From Trachythela sp. YZ-2020 (taxonomy: Eukaryota > Cnidaria > Anthozoa > Malacalcyonacea > Clavulariidae), in contig JADLSH010000379.1 of NCBI GenBank assembly GCA_016169945.1, positions 1,454,001 to 1,518,000 on the forward strand: 64,000 nucleotides of DNA, read 5' to 3'. Below the pieces are notes generated by a model. That model had not been told where the DNA came from and did no database searches. It saw only the letters and a program-made list of their open reading frames with translations. The position numbers were made by a program, and so were the translations under genes. Shown here piece by piece: positions 33,740 through 45,773 of this stretch (position 1 is the first letter of the stretch; each line of letters begins with the position of its first letter).

Positions 33740-36700
33740 TGGTTAACCGGCAGTTATCAAAGTGAGAAAATAATGTTAATTCGTTTTATTATATGTAGTA
33801 GTCTTGCATTTGGAGGCAAATAGATGGCATTGAGAGATGTAGTTTCATTTTCTTTCTCCTATATATACTGACCACCCAATCTGCAACACTTGTAAAGCTT
33901 ATACTGCTCGACTTACTGAAAAACGATACCAGAAAAGTTTATTTCGATCGATACAATCTGTAGAAACAAAACATGATTTTAAAACAACAGGAAATGCTTA
34001 CGGAATCATTGTGATTTATGTTTGATACGAATCGAGATACGAGCGATTAGAATTGTCGGGTGGGTTTCTGCAGTCTAGTAAGCGTTTATATTGACCAATG
34101 TTGATAGGAACAAAAAGTTAAACTACAATCTACATCTTTCAATTCTATATTTATTAACGTTTTTCACTCTGATAAATAGCAATGGACCACCATCGGCCGC
34201 ACGATAATACTAAGTGACGTTATTATGGAACCAACCTATAGACGACCGAGTCTTTTCAATCACACGAAGTTGCAATGGAAGCAACGAAACGTAACGCTAT
34301 AATTTTAAAAAGATCAAGTGGTTATTTTGACTTCATTTTGAAGATATTTGCGTTGTTGGACATTGATATTTATATTTTTATTGTGTTTTCTGCATATGAT
34401 ACTGATATGGGTAAAAATAAGTCAAAATATGCGAGGGGTGTATCAGACGTATAGTCCTCAGAAATCCCCCAAAAATCTTTAAAAAAATCAGTCCCGAAAT
34501 CCTCTCAAAATTTGTCCGAAAATTCCTATAAAATCCCTAAATTTGCCATAAAAACCCTGTAAATCCCAAACTGATCTCTTTTAAAATCCGCAAAATCCCT
34601 CTCCAAATCCCAAAAATCTTATCAAAATCTCGAAAATCGAGCCAAAATCTCTTTTAAAATCCACGGAGAATTTCACAAAAAAATAAAAAAATCCCTGGAT
34701 ATATCGCAGCGATTTTAAAATCCCCAAAATCCTCGTACGCTTTTAGTTTGTGCATGAGTAATACACCCCTCAAAAAATATAGCTATTTTAAAAACTAAAA
34801 AGTACCCCAAAATGGCCCGTTTATGTTGGTTGGTCGGCCAGCAGTTTGGGTAAAGAATTGAGAGATATATAGTTCAGTTTTCATGCTCCTATATTAAATG
34901 CTATATATATATATATATATATAAGCGTCAACATTTCTAAATTTGACCATCTGCAGCCCGAAAACCATGCACCAATTCGAGGAGGCACGAGGCACTCACG
35001 CTAAATTCGCTCTTTTACCCAGCCAAAGTTAAACATGTTGAAAAAATCTATCAACAGCGCGGTCAGCGCGTCTAAATTATCTCCATGAGAATCTAAACAA
35101 AACAACAAGTGTGCTCGACCCCTGCACGCTCAAATATCCATCTTCAAGCAGAACAAACATGGCGAGAATAAACTACAGATATAGACACTTTAATGTTTCG
35201 AGCGAAGAGTCTTCGTCCGAAAATGCACTGCTTATAAATAAAGATAGCGTCGTGTTCCCCTGTATCTTTCTAAACTATAGTAACTTTCCTGACGTTAGAT
35301 CTTCGCTCGAAACGTCGAAATTTTCTTAATCTTTTACAGGCTGACAAGTCACGGTTCTTTATCTACCGCTGGGAACCCCCAACTCCCAAGCTCAGTTAAA
35401 CATTGCCATATTGGACTTCAGGATTTAGACTTTTGTATAAAAGGAATTTAGTTTTAAACAATCGAAATGCAAAAAAAATATGTAGAGCTGCAAGAACTTA
35501 TATTTTCATGAAAAAAGTCGGAAATGTACACTTTACTGCATGTAATATCTTGAAACATATATATATATATACATCTTAATTTATGATAGGTTCTTGAGAA
35601 GTTCTTTGTTATATTTTTTCATGTATAGTTTGACTCTACAAACCCTCAAATATACAGACATTCATCTTCCACTTCTTGTACCGAACCTCAGTTGATATAA
35701 GGACTAGGATTTTCATTGTTCAAGGACATTGGAGAATTTTCCATGATACTATTATTTTACTATATATACAGTTATATTTCACGCCTCAAGCGAATGCCCT
35801 ATAGTTGTCTACAAGTTGGCCTTAATTGACTTTAAAAATGTTGAAGCAAATTTCAAGTTCAAATTGAATTTGCGAGCTTCAAAAACCATGCGAACGTCAT
35901 ATTAAGACAGGAGCTATAGCTATAGTTGCTGGTGATTGAAATACCGAAATGTGTGTTAAAAACGAAGCACCGCGTATAGCCGAGTGTTTCAAAATACTTT
36001 GAGGTGTTTTAAAATCACTTTAATAACTTCACTTTAATAACTTTGCACCAATACTTTTCAATACATGATATTAAGACTGTTATTTTTTTAACAACAGTAT
36101 GGTGCTGATTTTCTTGGTGTCTTGCTCATGAATTATTGTTTTGAAAAAATGAAAGTGATTTGAAACATAGTGTGTTGAGAACGAGACGTATGGCCGAGAA
36201 ATTTAGCGCGAAAGACTTCGCGGTACATTCGTACAAATGCTAAAATAATTTATAAAAAATTGTCTTTATTATTGCGTAAATAATATATAGTGGTATTCTG
36301 AAAAGACAGTAAATGGATATTAATCTCTCTTATGTACATAAGGTTTCAGATGTTTTGGAAACGGTAAAACAATTTGTGGATTAATATGTAAACATCGGAG
36401 TAGATTGAACGACGCTAATGTAAGCTAAAAGTTAAATCGGTTTGCATTAAAGAATTGTTGTGCAATTATTCCATTAGTTGTAATGCTTTAATTAAGGACT
36501 TTAAGCCCTCTAAGAGCTTGTAAATTTCTCACGTGAATATATAATTACAATGTTGTGTTCATTTTATGATATTCGCCTATAGCAGCAGCTATATCTATAT
36601 TATATCTATACATATTCGTGTATTTCAGTAAGCGTTACAGCACAGCAGATTGAGGTTAACCGCGTTCACAAATGTTGACACTTATAGGAGCAAGAAAATT

Positions 36701-37316
36701 AAACTACAATTTCCATGCATCCTTCAATTCTATTTATTGGCTTCTAAATACTTGCCTATTACATTGTCTATATACAACGAAAGAATTAATAGCATTTTCT
36801 CGGTTGACCATCCGCGATCTGCTGCACGATAATGCTTAGTGCAACCCACCTATTTCAACAAAAAAATCAAATTTGTATGTACATAATTGCGCACTGATGA
36901 ACGCATAATTTGTAAATGTTCAACACTAAGTGGAATTTACAGTGAAATTTTGATTCCCAAAGCTTATTTCATCTTTGAAACGATGCAATGTTCAGTTAGT
37001 CTTTGCCTGTACAGTACATAATTGCGTATGGATTTTACAGTAAAAATCTGCATAAAAGAACAACCATGTTTAGGGGAGAGGCTAAAACAGTTCCTATTTT
37101 ACAGAAATCAGACAGTTTCTTAACTCGTTCGAATTTCTATTCAAAAATAATTGCTACTGGTTTAGTGTTATAAATGCATTCTAATTTCTAATCAATATAC
37201 CAGTGTCTATAGCTCGGTTTAGACTGATAATTGCTATTTCAAAGCCTCTGAATTTCAGAAGATATATTCTCGTTGAGTACTCAACAAAAGGCTACGTTTT
37301 CGTTTCCGATTCAAGT
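33740..37316. other. Gene-free stretch with several family-B MITE copies
   Basis: A dispersed family with GGAGCAAGAAAATTAAACTA occurs forward at about 36645-36840 and, diverged, at 34085-34205. It occurs reversed at 33740-33880 and in part at 34840-34890. Further copies are at 45165-45310, 58540-58690 and 63405-63610. 34440-34740 is low-complexity AAATCCC-rich sequence. 34904-34922 and 35557-35571 are TA runs. 35185-35325 carries an inverted pair around TTTCGAGCGAAGA / TCTTCGCTCGAAAC. No gene is supported. Confidence 0.6.
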
Positions 37317-37440
37317 AAAGGTTTTTAAGAACCAGCCTATTTGTCAGCCTGAATTGGTTCTTAAATTTTAGGGGCTTTATTGCCTAAATTTCAGGCATGG
37401 TTCCTAATCTACTGGTTCTTTTATGAAGGTTTTACTGTGG
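37317..37440. mobile_element. Half copy of the 60.4-kb MITE, downstream of SIX1/2
   Basis: AAGGTTTTTAAGAACCAG, TTTGTCAGCCTGAA, CCTAAATTTCAGGC and TTTTATGAAGG...TTTACTGT match 60786-60908 in order. It ends about 100 bp beyond the SIX1/2 stop codon, probably within or next to the 3' UTR. Confidence 0.65.
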
Positions 37441-37542
37441 CGCATAAATTTTTAGTTTTTCTTAAAACTAACTGGTATTAAAGCGTGATTTTAAACCCCA
37501 AAGTATATACCTTTCAGCCTTCAGGCGATGTTAATTCTCAAA

Positions 37543-40153
37543 TCAGAGTCCAACAAGCGAAGGTGTGAGCGCGTTTAACATATGCGAGTCTGGTAAACAT
37601 TGAGCAAACTCGGCAACATTTTGAGCTAACATTGCGTCGTGATGCGAATTCGCAGCAAGCATTTGTTGCATTTCATGAGCTTCGAGTTTGATCGAGGGCT
37701 GAGGTGTATGGGAAGGGGGAAAGCACGTGAAATCCACATGAGTCAGGCCATTTTGTTTCATTCCGTCCAGCCCACCATGGCGAGTGACTAGGTTCATTTT
37801 CGGCGAAACTTGGTCGTCCATTGTGTTATTGTTCGGGTCCCTACAAAAGGAATTGAAAATGTTCTTACGGTGTCTCAACTGCATGTTAGATTCAGTGTAG
37901 ATAGTATTTTTTCAGTGTCATTTAACATTTTTCGCACACAATTGTGATATATGCAATTTTGTACAGCTGATATTTATATTACAAAATGATGATTTACTAT
38001 AGGGGTAGATGTCATCTAGAAACCTTAAACTGTTATCTTATATCTGAAAATTTTATCTTAAATCGGTTAAGTATTCTACAACATGGGCTAGCTGCCATGA
38101 TTTGGGTATGAACTACCTGAAAAAGATTAAATACACTTCGATGTTTCAAGCCAAGGCCTTTGTCAGGATGTTACTAACTTCCTGACGAAGGAAGGGCATT
38201 GGCTCGAAACATCAAATTGTTTAAAGTCTTTTTCAGGTAGTTCAGACACAAACAATGTATCTTATTGTAGAATACTACCTACACTGGTTTACACTGGTTT
38301 ACACTGGTTCCCGCGTTTCAGATAAGAATTAGTTTGCTTTAAAGCTAAGTTAGCTAACACTATCAAGCTATTCTTTAACATATATCTAAAACAACGAAGT
38401 ACTAATGTACTTTCGTGCACTTGATCATATTTATCTGGGGTTTTTTTCACGTAGTTCAGACACAAACCACAGAAGCTTATTAAATTTTCAGACCCTTTCA
38501 TCTCAGATCAGATTGCATGCATTGAACCCAGCATTCCGATACAAAACCTGTATCTTATATCACAACAGAAGCGATATAAAATTTGCCTAAGGCTGAACAA
38601 ACCGTATTTCCTTTATGTCAACTGCGCGCAAGCCACCCAAGAATGGTACTGTAAACGAACGAGCATCAGAATAAATCGCGCAAATTATATATCTTAGTGC
38701 GTTAGTCGTGTTTGGGCCTTTGCTGCTGCGCGCACGGCTGTGGCCGTTTTATCTTTGCATCCGTCTTAATTGCAACGCGCGTTTTTGGCGAAAGGCAGAT
38801 AAAATTACCTTACATAACAGGCTATGACATAAAACCAAAATCAGGTTTCTTCGCAATGCAATAGAATCCGTGCGAAAACAAATACTTTTAATGCCGCGTA
38901 TTAAATGTTACGCGATCATTATTAGCGCGTTCAGTTTCATCGCGTTGCGTCATGGCGCAGAACGGGAAAGCATCGACGCAGTTTTGGGGACGACATTAGC
39001 GTGAAATGCGCAAGGATATCGAGACGTGTTCGGGAAGAGAAGCGTCCTTCGCCGGTCACGCACAAACGTCTGGGAATACTGATGTAATTTGTGGCCATTT
39101 TCACGTCTATCTCAACACATTGTTTATTACTTCCTCTAAAGGACAATTCAGGATGTCTTCCTTTATACTGGTAAGCCGTCTGTTTAATACAATTAGACAA
39201 GTTTTCTTTGCTAAATTCCGTTACTTCTTAAAGTTCACAAAAGGCGCTAGATGTTTAAACATTTACGCGCACAAGGGTTAGCGTTATTTTGAAAATCTCA
39301 CTCTCTTAGCGTACTACAACATCATTGCGAGCTAAACACAACAGAATATTTATATTGTACATTGTTGTGTATTGTACTCTACGGATTTACATAAGGGCAG
39401 TCAACTCCTAATTGTTATAGTTGCCTAGAGGTTCAGACTTCTATTTTTAAACCAATAACAACTGTATGGAACGGTGTTATTAAAACTTCTGCATACACTA
39501 ACTAGACTTGCATCAACTAATCGTTTGATCATAATAAGTGTACATGGTGTACAATTGCTGAAAAGGTGTTTATATGCTACAAAGGTTTTTTATACGAACC
39601 TGCTTTTAGCTTCGGCAGCTCGGTCGCGTTGTCTTCTATTTTTAAACCAATTGCTTACTTGTGTAGTTGTCAAACCAGTAGCCTCGGCCAGCTCGCGTTT
39701 TTCACGAGGCGAAGGATAAGGATTATGCGTATACCATTCGCGTAGTATATTTCGCGAGCGTTCCTTGAAACAATAGCTGGTCTCTTCACCGTCCCAAATT
39801 GTTCGAGGTAATGGAAATTTGCGTCTAACTCTGTACTTTCCAACAGCGCCCAGAGGCCTTCCTCTCAATTTCTCCGCCTCGATGTAGTGCGCTTTCATCC
39901 ACAACGATTGCAGCTTGTTGTGCGAAGACATTGGGAAATTGTTGCTCTCCAAGATTCGATAGAGCTCCTGAAAGTTGCCCTGTTGAAAATACACTGCAGC
40001 TTTCGCCTTGAGGACACTCACTTCTTTTTGTACACTGTCATGTTCGGGTAGAGACCACAGAAATCTCGCTAGCCTGTCCATGTCATTGCTATGTTGAAGC
40101 ACCTCACAAACGCAGGCTACTTGCTCAGGGGTAAAATTAAAAGTTGGAAGCAT
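37543..40153 (-). CDS. SIX1/2: SIX1/2-class homeobox transcription factor (sine oculis)
   Basis: Two coding exons, 39600-40153 and 37543-37840, joined in phase (AG|G) across a 1.76-kb intron, encode 283 residues; vertebrate SIX1 has 284. Residues ~1-117 form the SIX domain ([26 protein letters not shown] [32 protein letters not shown]). Residues ~125-185 form the homeodomain with the SIX-type recognition helix ([20 protein letters not shown]). The start [11 protein letters not shown] matches the family. The donor (CAG|GTTCGT) is weak. The C-terminal exon is poorly conserved but ends [14 protein letters not shown]1/2 proteins act with Eya and Dac in sensory, muscle and neural patterning in bilaterians and are expressed in sensory structures in cnidarians. 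Class assignment is firm; the SIX1 versus SIX2 split does not apply outside vertebrates. Confidence 0.93.
38080..38290. repeat. Foldback in the SIX1/2 intron
   Basis: AGTATTCTACAACATG and GAACTACCTGAAAAAGA at the left are mirrored by CTTTTTCAGGTAGTTC and TTGTAGAATACTACC at the right. The inner arms are TTCGATGTTTCAAGCC and GGCTCGAAACATCAA around TTCCTGACGAAGG. Related pieces are at 26.8-27.1 kb and 50.56-50.64 kb. Confidence 0.75.
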
Positions 40154-42989
40154 AATTTTTGCAGGTTTAAACCCGAGTCAATCTCCAGGCCTGTTATTTC
40201 ACCCAAATTTTAAAACTTAAAAAAACTTAAAAATTTTCGTTGTCCTGCTAAAAGTGACTTCCAGCGCGCGCTGCGACTGTGCGAGATAAAATTGTAGCTT
40301 TGCGCGCTTAATGTAAATTTCATTTGCTTTATCAAAGTATGCCCACCTATTGCGCCGACGCGCAGCAGTCGATTCGAGCCGGGACGCGCACTTCAAGTTT
40401 GCGCTTATTAAAAGAATCATGACAATTATGTCAATCAACCGCATACGACTACTGGGTTTCATATATCATTATGAATTTCAATACTTTCAGCGCATCCTTT
40501 ACATAGGAGAAACCTTATCTTGTATATTGCATAAAACAGGTCAGAACTCAATACCCATAAAGTTTAAAGTAATTTCCCAAAGAGTTATACTGAAATTTTC
40601 CTTCCCAAGTGCCTGCCTAACCGCTGTGACTTTGTGATTAATTGTGTCTGTAGACCGTGACTGCTAAAGAATAGAAACCAGATGGGCAATTTTTAATTAT
40701 AAAATTTTTACTGCGTGGCGAAGTTCAAAATAAACCATAGTCATATCGAAACAGTTTCGGAGACTATTATACTTGTGGTCAATAGATATTTGTGGATTCT
40801 TTATTTTATGTTTCAATTATTTTGATTTTTGGTTTGTGAATGTCGACGAAAAGAATGATATCGGATTATAAAAATTGGCAGCCATTTTTTAAACAGATTA
40901 AAATTTACTCTCTTGAAAATACCATCACAAGAATTTCTCAAACTTATTAAATCAGCGTCGTATTGTTGTCTTGACACCACGGTAATAAACATCCAGAAAT
41001 TTAGTCGACTCTTTAAATATTATACTGGGTCGTTTGAAAAGTTATGTAATATATCATACACGAGAAGGAGTTTATTATAGTGATTTGAAACACCGAAAAG
41101 TGTGTTGAAAAACAAGGCGCTAGCCGAGTTTTTTAACATACTTTGAGGTGTTTTTAAATCACTATAATAAACGACTTCGAGTGTATGATATAGCTTCTCA
41201 AACAAACCCGTATTTAAAGGGAAATTAAACGCGAAAGTTGAGTTAATTTATGGGTGTTTATTACCGTGGTATCAAGACAACGATACGGTGGTGATTTCCT
41301 TTGTGTTTTGCTCATGAATTATTAATGAGTTTTTTTAAATATATATCATGCACTTGAAAACGAAGTCATCTATAAAACGCTCGGCTAGCATCCCGTTTTC
41401 CAACACACTTTCAGTATTTAAAATCTCTATAATAAGAACGTTTGGTAAAAATGGTAGCTGTTCTTTTTTTCAAATATTGTATCTGATTGGATACACTGAG
41501 ATACTTTTACATTGAGGGAGTATATATACCACCCTTTGACTATCATAGACTATGGACAATGGTGAAATTAAAACATATAAAATTACCACAAACAGAAAAT
41601 AGAATGGTATTTTTCTAATTATTTATTATTATTATTATCTTTATTAGGGTCAGATAAATTATATTTACAAAGACTTTAAAGATATAATAATAGTTAAATA
41701 TACCTATATTAAACCTCAGTAAGGACCCTAAACGGGCGAGGTACAAACGGGACTCGAAGAACCATGCAAGGTACCTGCCCAAACTTAATATAAACCAATT
41801 AAAGCAACCTAACTATTAAACTATTTCAAATAATGCTATTTCAAACAATGCTGGGAATTAAACGTTCTGAAAAAATTCGTGGATAATCTACCAGAAACAA
41901 CCAAATTACTATTTCTATATTAAAATTTGAAATCGATTAAATCATGTTTATATAACAAGGTTGCCTAGAATTAGTTAATATTATTTCGTCGAAGTTGACC
42001 ACTGAGCTATTGTGAAACATTCACATCAAAATAACTGCTATACAGGCATACAGCAATACATTTGATCATCTTAATCTCGATCTTAACATATTTAGAGAAT
42101 AACAGCACGGTTCAACGAGACTAGGTCCACAAGTAGTACAACAAAATCAATATCCCTGCATCCTACCCCCCCCCCCCCCTCACCTCACCGGAGTACAACA
42201 TTTTGTCGAAATTCCATGTTCTAGAATCTTATCTTTTTCATGATAAAATTCTATGAAAAGTCTTACCGGTGTATATTTTTAATATAAATCTGTATTTTAA
42301 TTTTTAGAGTACAATAGAATTCAAAAGTTTTCAAAGCCAAAAGGCCAAGGGTAAGCACTGCCGTCATCTAGACATCGCTTACCTTGGCATGATCAAGACC
42401 GGTACGACCTAATTAAGGAAACCAGGCTCAACGCAACATCTCCAATTTTGGACGGCCTACGTTTTAAGGTTACGACAATTTACGTGTATTCTTCCGCAAG
42501 ACTTTCATTGCCACATCAAAATATTTCCGTCAGTTTTAGCACGTGCAGAATGACATGAACTGTGGTTGCGGCCGGCTACCGGAAAACAAGAAGATACTGC
42601 TTCAATCTTATCTGACGATTTTCCGGACTTTTTTCCGGCCGCATCGGAAGTAGGATTAATTTCCATCAAAACGTGATGGATCTAAGTCGCGGAAAGTTGT
42701 GCATTTCCGCAGAGGCGTTACCCCACGCTCGATGACCGAAACTCAATGACTGACATGCGTCTATTTAAGGTTCTAAATTGAGACAAGCGTTGGTATTTTT
42801 GGCAATTGCTGTAGTTCGAATAAATGATTTCTGTCAACACTATATGATTCACTCTATTCATAGCAAGAACGACCTTGTGCTCAGGTTTTTCTGTCGTCGC
42901 GTGACCACTGCGCGTGACGCGCGCGTGTGTAAGCGCGCAAGGCAACCTGGGGAGTACACACGTAAAAACGCATTTGTCCAATGCTGTTT
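40154..42989. other. SIX1/2 upstream region; no other gene
   Basis: The 5' flank of SIX1/2 has no exon-like segment. 41030-41220 is a palindromic family copy (AAAGTGTGTTGAAAAACAAG; ACACGA and AGTGTATGATATAGCTTCTC ends) also seen at 12.1 kb. 41330-41440 is a partial one. 41620-41810 looks like a minus-strand LINE 3' tail: ACCCTAATAAAGATAATAAT followed by more ATA units. A 12-base C run lies near 42167-42179. Confidence 0.5.
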
Positions 42990-43175
42990 CAACAACTTGT
43001 TATCACGATGTGTTCTTACTGCTTGTTCCCACCTTGTTGAGAAGTTATCAACGGTTTGTTGACAACTTGCTACAAGGTTGTCGACTCAACAGACTTGTTA
43101 CAAGTTGTTCCAACAACTTGTTATCGTCCTGCAATTCAACAACTTGTTGACAAGTTGTGAGCCAACCTTGTAGCA
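42990..43175. repeat. Degenerate CAACTTGTT-rich repeat
   Basis: CAACAACTTGTT, ACAAGTTGTTCC, TTGACAAGTTG and GTTGACAACTTGC recur at irregular 15-30 bp spacing. All are variants of one short palindromic word. No array of fixed period is present. Confidence 0.65.
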
Positions 43176-44227
43176 GCTTGATTAACACCTTCGTCCACCA
43201 TACTAACCCGTTTAGATGGCGAGGTGTTAGCCCTGATGAGCGAGGGGTGGCCTGGGGCGACTACTGTTACTTGGACTCAGGTTAAGATCCATGCAAGTGG
43301 TATCCAGTGAACTATAATACTTGAGCTGACCACCCCTTCAAGAGCTAACACCTTCACACCAATTAAGCAATTGGTGGAGATTTAACACGAATCATGAAGA
43401 CAGAAAAAACAATTTCCTACAATGTTTGCACGCAACGGTAACTGATGCCAAACGTCGACCGCTCTCGTGTTACATACCCCCCTCGGTCAGGTGACGTGCT
43501 GACGTATCGAGGCATGGTTACCTAGCTGTTAACCTTGGTTATTGCATAACCTCATTAAAATGACAACATTGTTACAACCAGTGGTTACAACGTATTGACA
43601 AGCAAGACAAGATGTGAGATTTTCACGTGTGTTGACGCGCAACTATCACAGAGGGTTCTGTCCGTTCATTTACGCGTAGTAAACCTTCCATTAAGGTCAG
43701 TGAGTGCTAAAGAGAAATCCTTTGTCAAGTTATCGTTATATTACGTGGTTTTATACAGTTGTGCATAATATACAATATTTCATCGATTGAAGAGTTTATA
43801 CTAATCTAAAAGTTTATAATAATATAAGTTATCCTTTTTCCAAAAAATATAGTAGCATGTTTCTTCACTGCGCATGCGCACGCGCCTCGCTAAAAATGCG
43901 TGTAGGCAATGTGATCTAAGCTGCGTGATTCTGTCCAAGATCGATGAAAAAATTAAACACTTATTAATATTTTTTTCTTTAAAGGCTAGTTTGTACTATC
44001 ATTATAAAATTGTCGCTGATTAAAGTCATCAAACTTTGAAGCCAAAACCTTTCAAAGAAAATTGTCTTTGTCAAATTGTCTTATTTTGATTAAACCATAC
44101 TTATCAACGAACATAATTTAAACCACTTTTCACACTAGAACCTCTGATCAAAAGTGTCTCAAAAAAGGTTTACAGACTACACTGTCACATATACCACGGC
44201 TCATAGTTTGAGCCGATATTTCTAAAA
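43176..44227. other. 3' flank of TMED; nothing identified
   Basis: No exon, RNA gene or clear repeat was recognised. 43180-43400 contains an inverted pair, CACCTTCGTCCACCA and TGGTGGAGATT, around a region with GGTGTTAGC / GCTAACACC. Confidence 0.4.
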
Positions 44228-44851
44228 CTAAATGTTCTCTCGTTTAACAGTAAAAAATCTCCGCAGCACAAAGACTTGCACAAGACCGACAGAAACAATA
44301 ACCAAAGCTTGACTGAGTGACCACCACTGGACACGAGAGTTCAACGATTCAGCCGCAATGCGCCCATTCGCTTCACGAATTCTGTGCTGATTTTGATACT
44401 GTTCCATAACGGCCAGTGCCTCGTGGATGGAATACGCTGTAGTTTCCATTTGCGTGAGCGCAGTTTGAGTCGAAGCACCGGGGAAACTACCATCTTTGCC
44501 TTTAACGAAATCAAAGTAGACCAGATTCGTTTGAAAAACGCTGTCGTAGACGTTGCTAAAACAGAAACGGTACACGCCGGGGTTTGTTGAGACAAAACGG
44601 AATATATCATAGTCCTTTTTTTCTGCTTTGTAAATCAGTTGTCCTTGTGGGGTTTCGATGAAGGTGTCCACTTGGGGATTTGCGCCCGTTATAGGAGCAT
44701 ACTCCAGCGAGCAGGAGACGTTAGCTTCGATACTGTCGTAGAAACACTCGTATCCCGTCAGCTGAATTTGTAAGTGACGGCCATAAACACAGCATAAACA
44801 AACAAAAAAGATAGCTAAATATTTGAAAAGGAATAGTGGTTTCGCATCCAT
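44228..44851 (-). CDS. TMED: p24 family cargo receptor, gamma class (TMED3/7-like)
   Basis: One uninterrupted 207-residue frame with all p24 parts. It has an N-terminal signal peptide (hydrophobic core FKYLAIFFVCLCCVYG, residues ~9-24). A GOLD domain follows with the paired cysteines in ECFYDSI and YRFCFSNVYD and the FETPQG..IYK-type turn. Next come a coiled-coil segment (~135-170) and one membrane helix (SQALVIVSVGLVQVFVL). The short cytosolic tail RRFFTVKRENI has the FF motif that binds COPII. These proteins cycle between ER and Golgi in COPI/COPII vesicles. The YFDFVKG and CFSN motifs place it with the gamma subfamily (TMED1/3/5/7). The frame lacks introns, which may reflect retroposition or ancestral intron loss; no poly-A remnant is obvious. 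Confidence 0.92.
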   Translation of the reverse strand: MDAKPLFLFKYLAIFFVCLCCVYGRHLQIQLTGYECFYDSIEANVSCSLEYAPITGANPQVDTFIETPQGQLIYKAEKKDYDIFRFVSTNPGVYRFCFSNVYDSVFQTNLVYFDFVKGKDGSFPGASTQTALTQMETTAYSIHEALAVMEQYQNQHRIREANGRIAAESLNSRVQWWSLSQALVIVSVGLVQVFVLRRFFTVKRENI

Positions 44852-45773
44852 GTTATATCAACCAGTTCGTTCTTCGTAAAATTTAGAAATCCGCTGTGGC
44901 CAAAAAACGAACGAGTGGACAAAATTTTCTTTAAAGTAATATACTTTTCTTCGAGTTTTTATCGGCGATACACCAAGCTAATTTCTATAATGGATTGTTT
45001 TAAGTTGAGCAGTTGAACAATAGCACCTGTGTGTAATTTATGATAATTTATGAGCGCGGAGTACAACGTGGCGTTGCCAATTACTGCATTGTGTAACATT
45101 GTCTTAATTAAACAACAGGTAATTTATATATTATCATATAACTGACCGAGACGCTCGATCAGAGTGAAAAGTCATGTTATTTTCATTATTGCAGACAGCA
45201 GTTTTGTAGTATTTGGAAGCAAATAAATAAAAGTGAGATATGTAGTTTAATTTTCTTGCTCCTATCAGTGTTGACTCAGTGACAAACCATCTGACATGAA
45301 AAAAGTTCAGCCAATTTCGTGAGTTTAATATAACAAAACAAAACGAATTTCAATTATGTTTAATGTTTTCTAAATTTATCCGACTTAAAACAGAATAAAA
45401 ATCTAACCATCTATGTTACAAGAATATATATGGAGTTTTATATCTCGGGAGACAATCTTAAACCAGCTAATCGCCCTATTTCAGTGTTCGTGATTGTTCA
45501 CCCGAGTGTTTTATATCAAGCACTTATTTACCGTATTCTCTAACAAAACAGCAACTAAGCAATAAAAGTTACTAACATTTTCTAAATAGTTCAATTAGAA
45601 CAAAAAGTAACTATAACATTTTCATTTGTTGATCTTTAGAACAAAAATTTACCAATATTTTCTACATTGTAAGAATGTTAAAACTTAACGTTAAAACTTT
45701 TGCCATTTTCAAGTCAGCGGCGCAACAAACAACACATCTCATATGTCAGGCCATGCTGTTGCAGTAATCGCCA
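44852..45773. other. TMED upstream region and family-B MITE
   Basis: 45165-45310 is a reversed copy of the dispersed GGAGCAAGAAAATTAAACTA family. The remainder is AT-rich with no exon. Confidence 0.5.
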
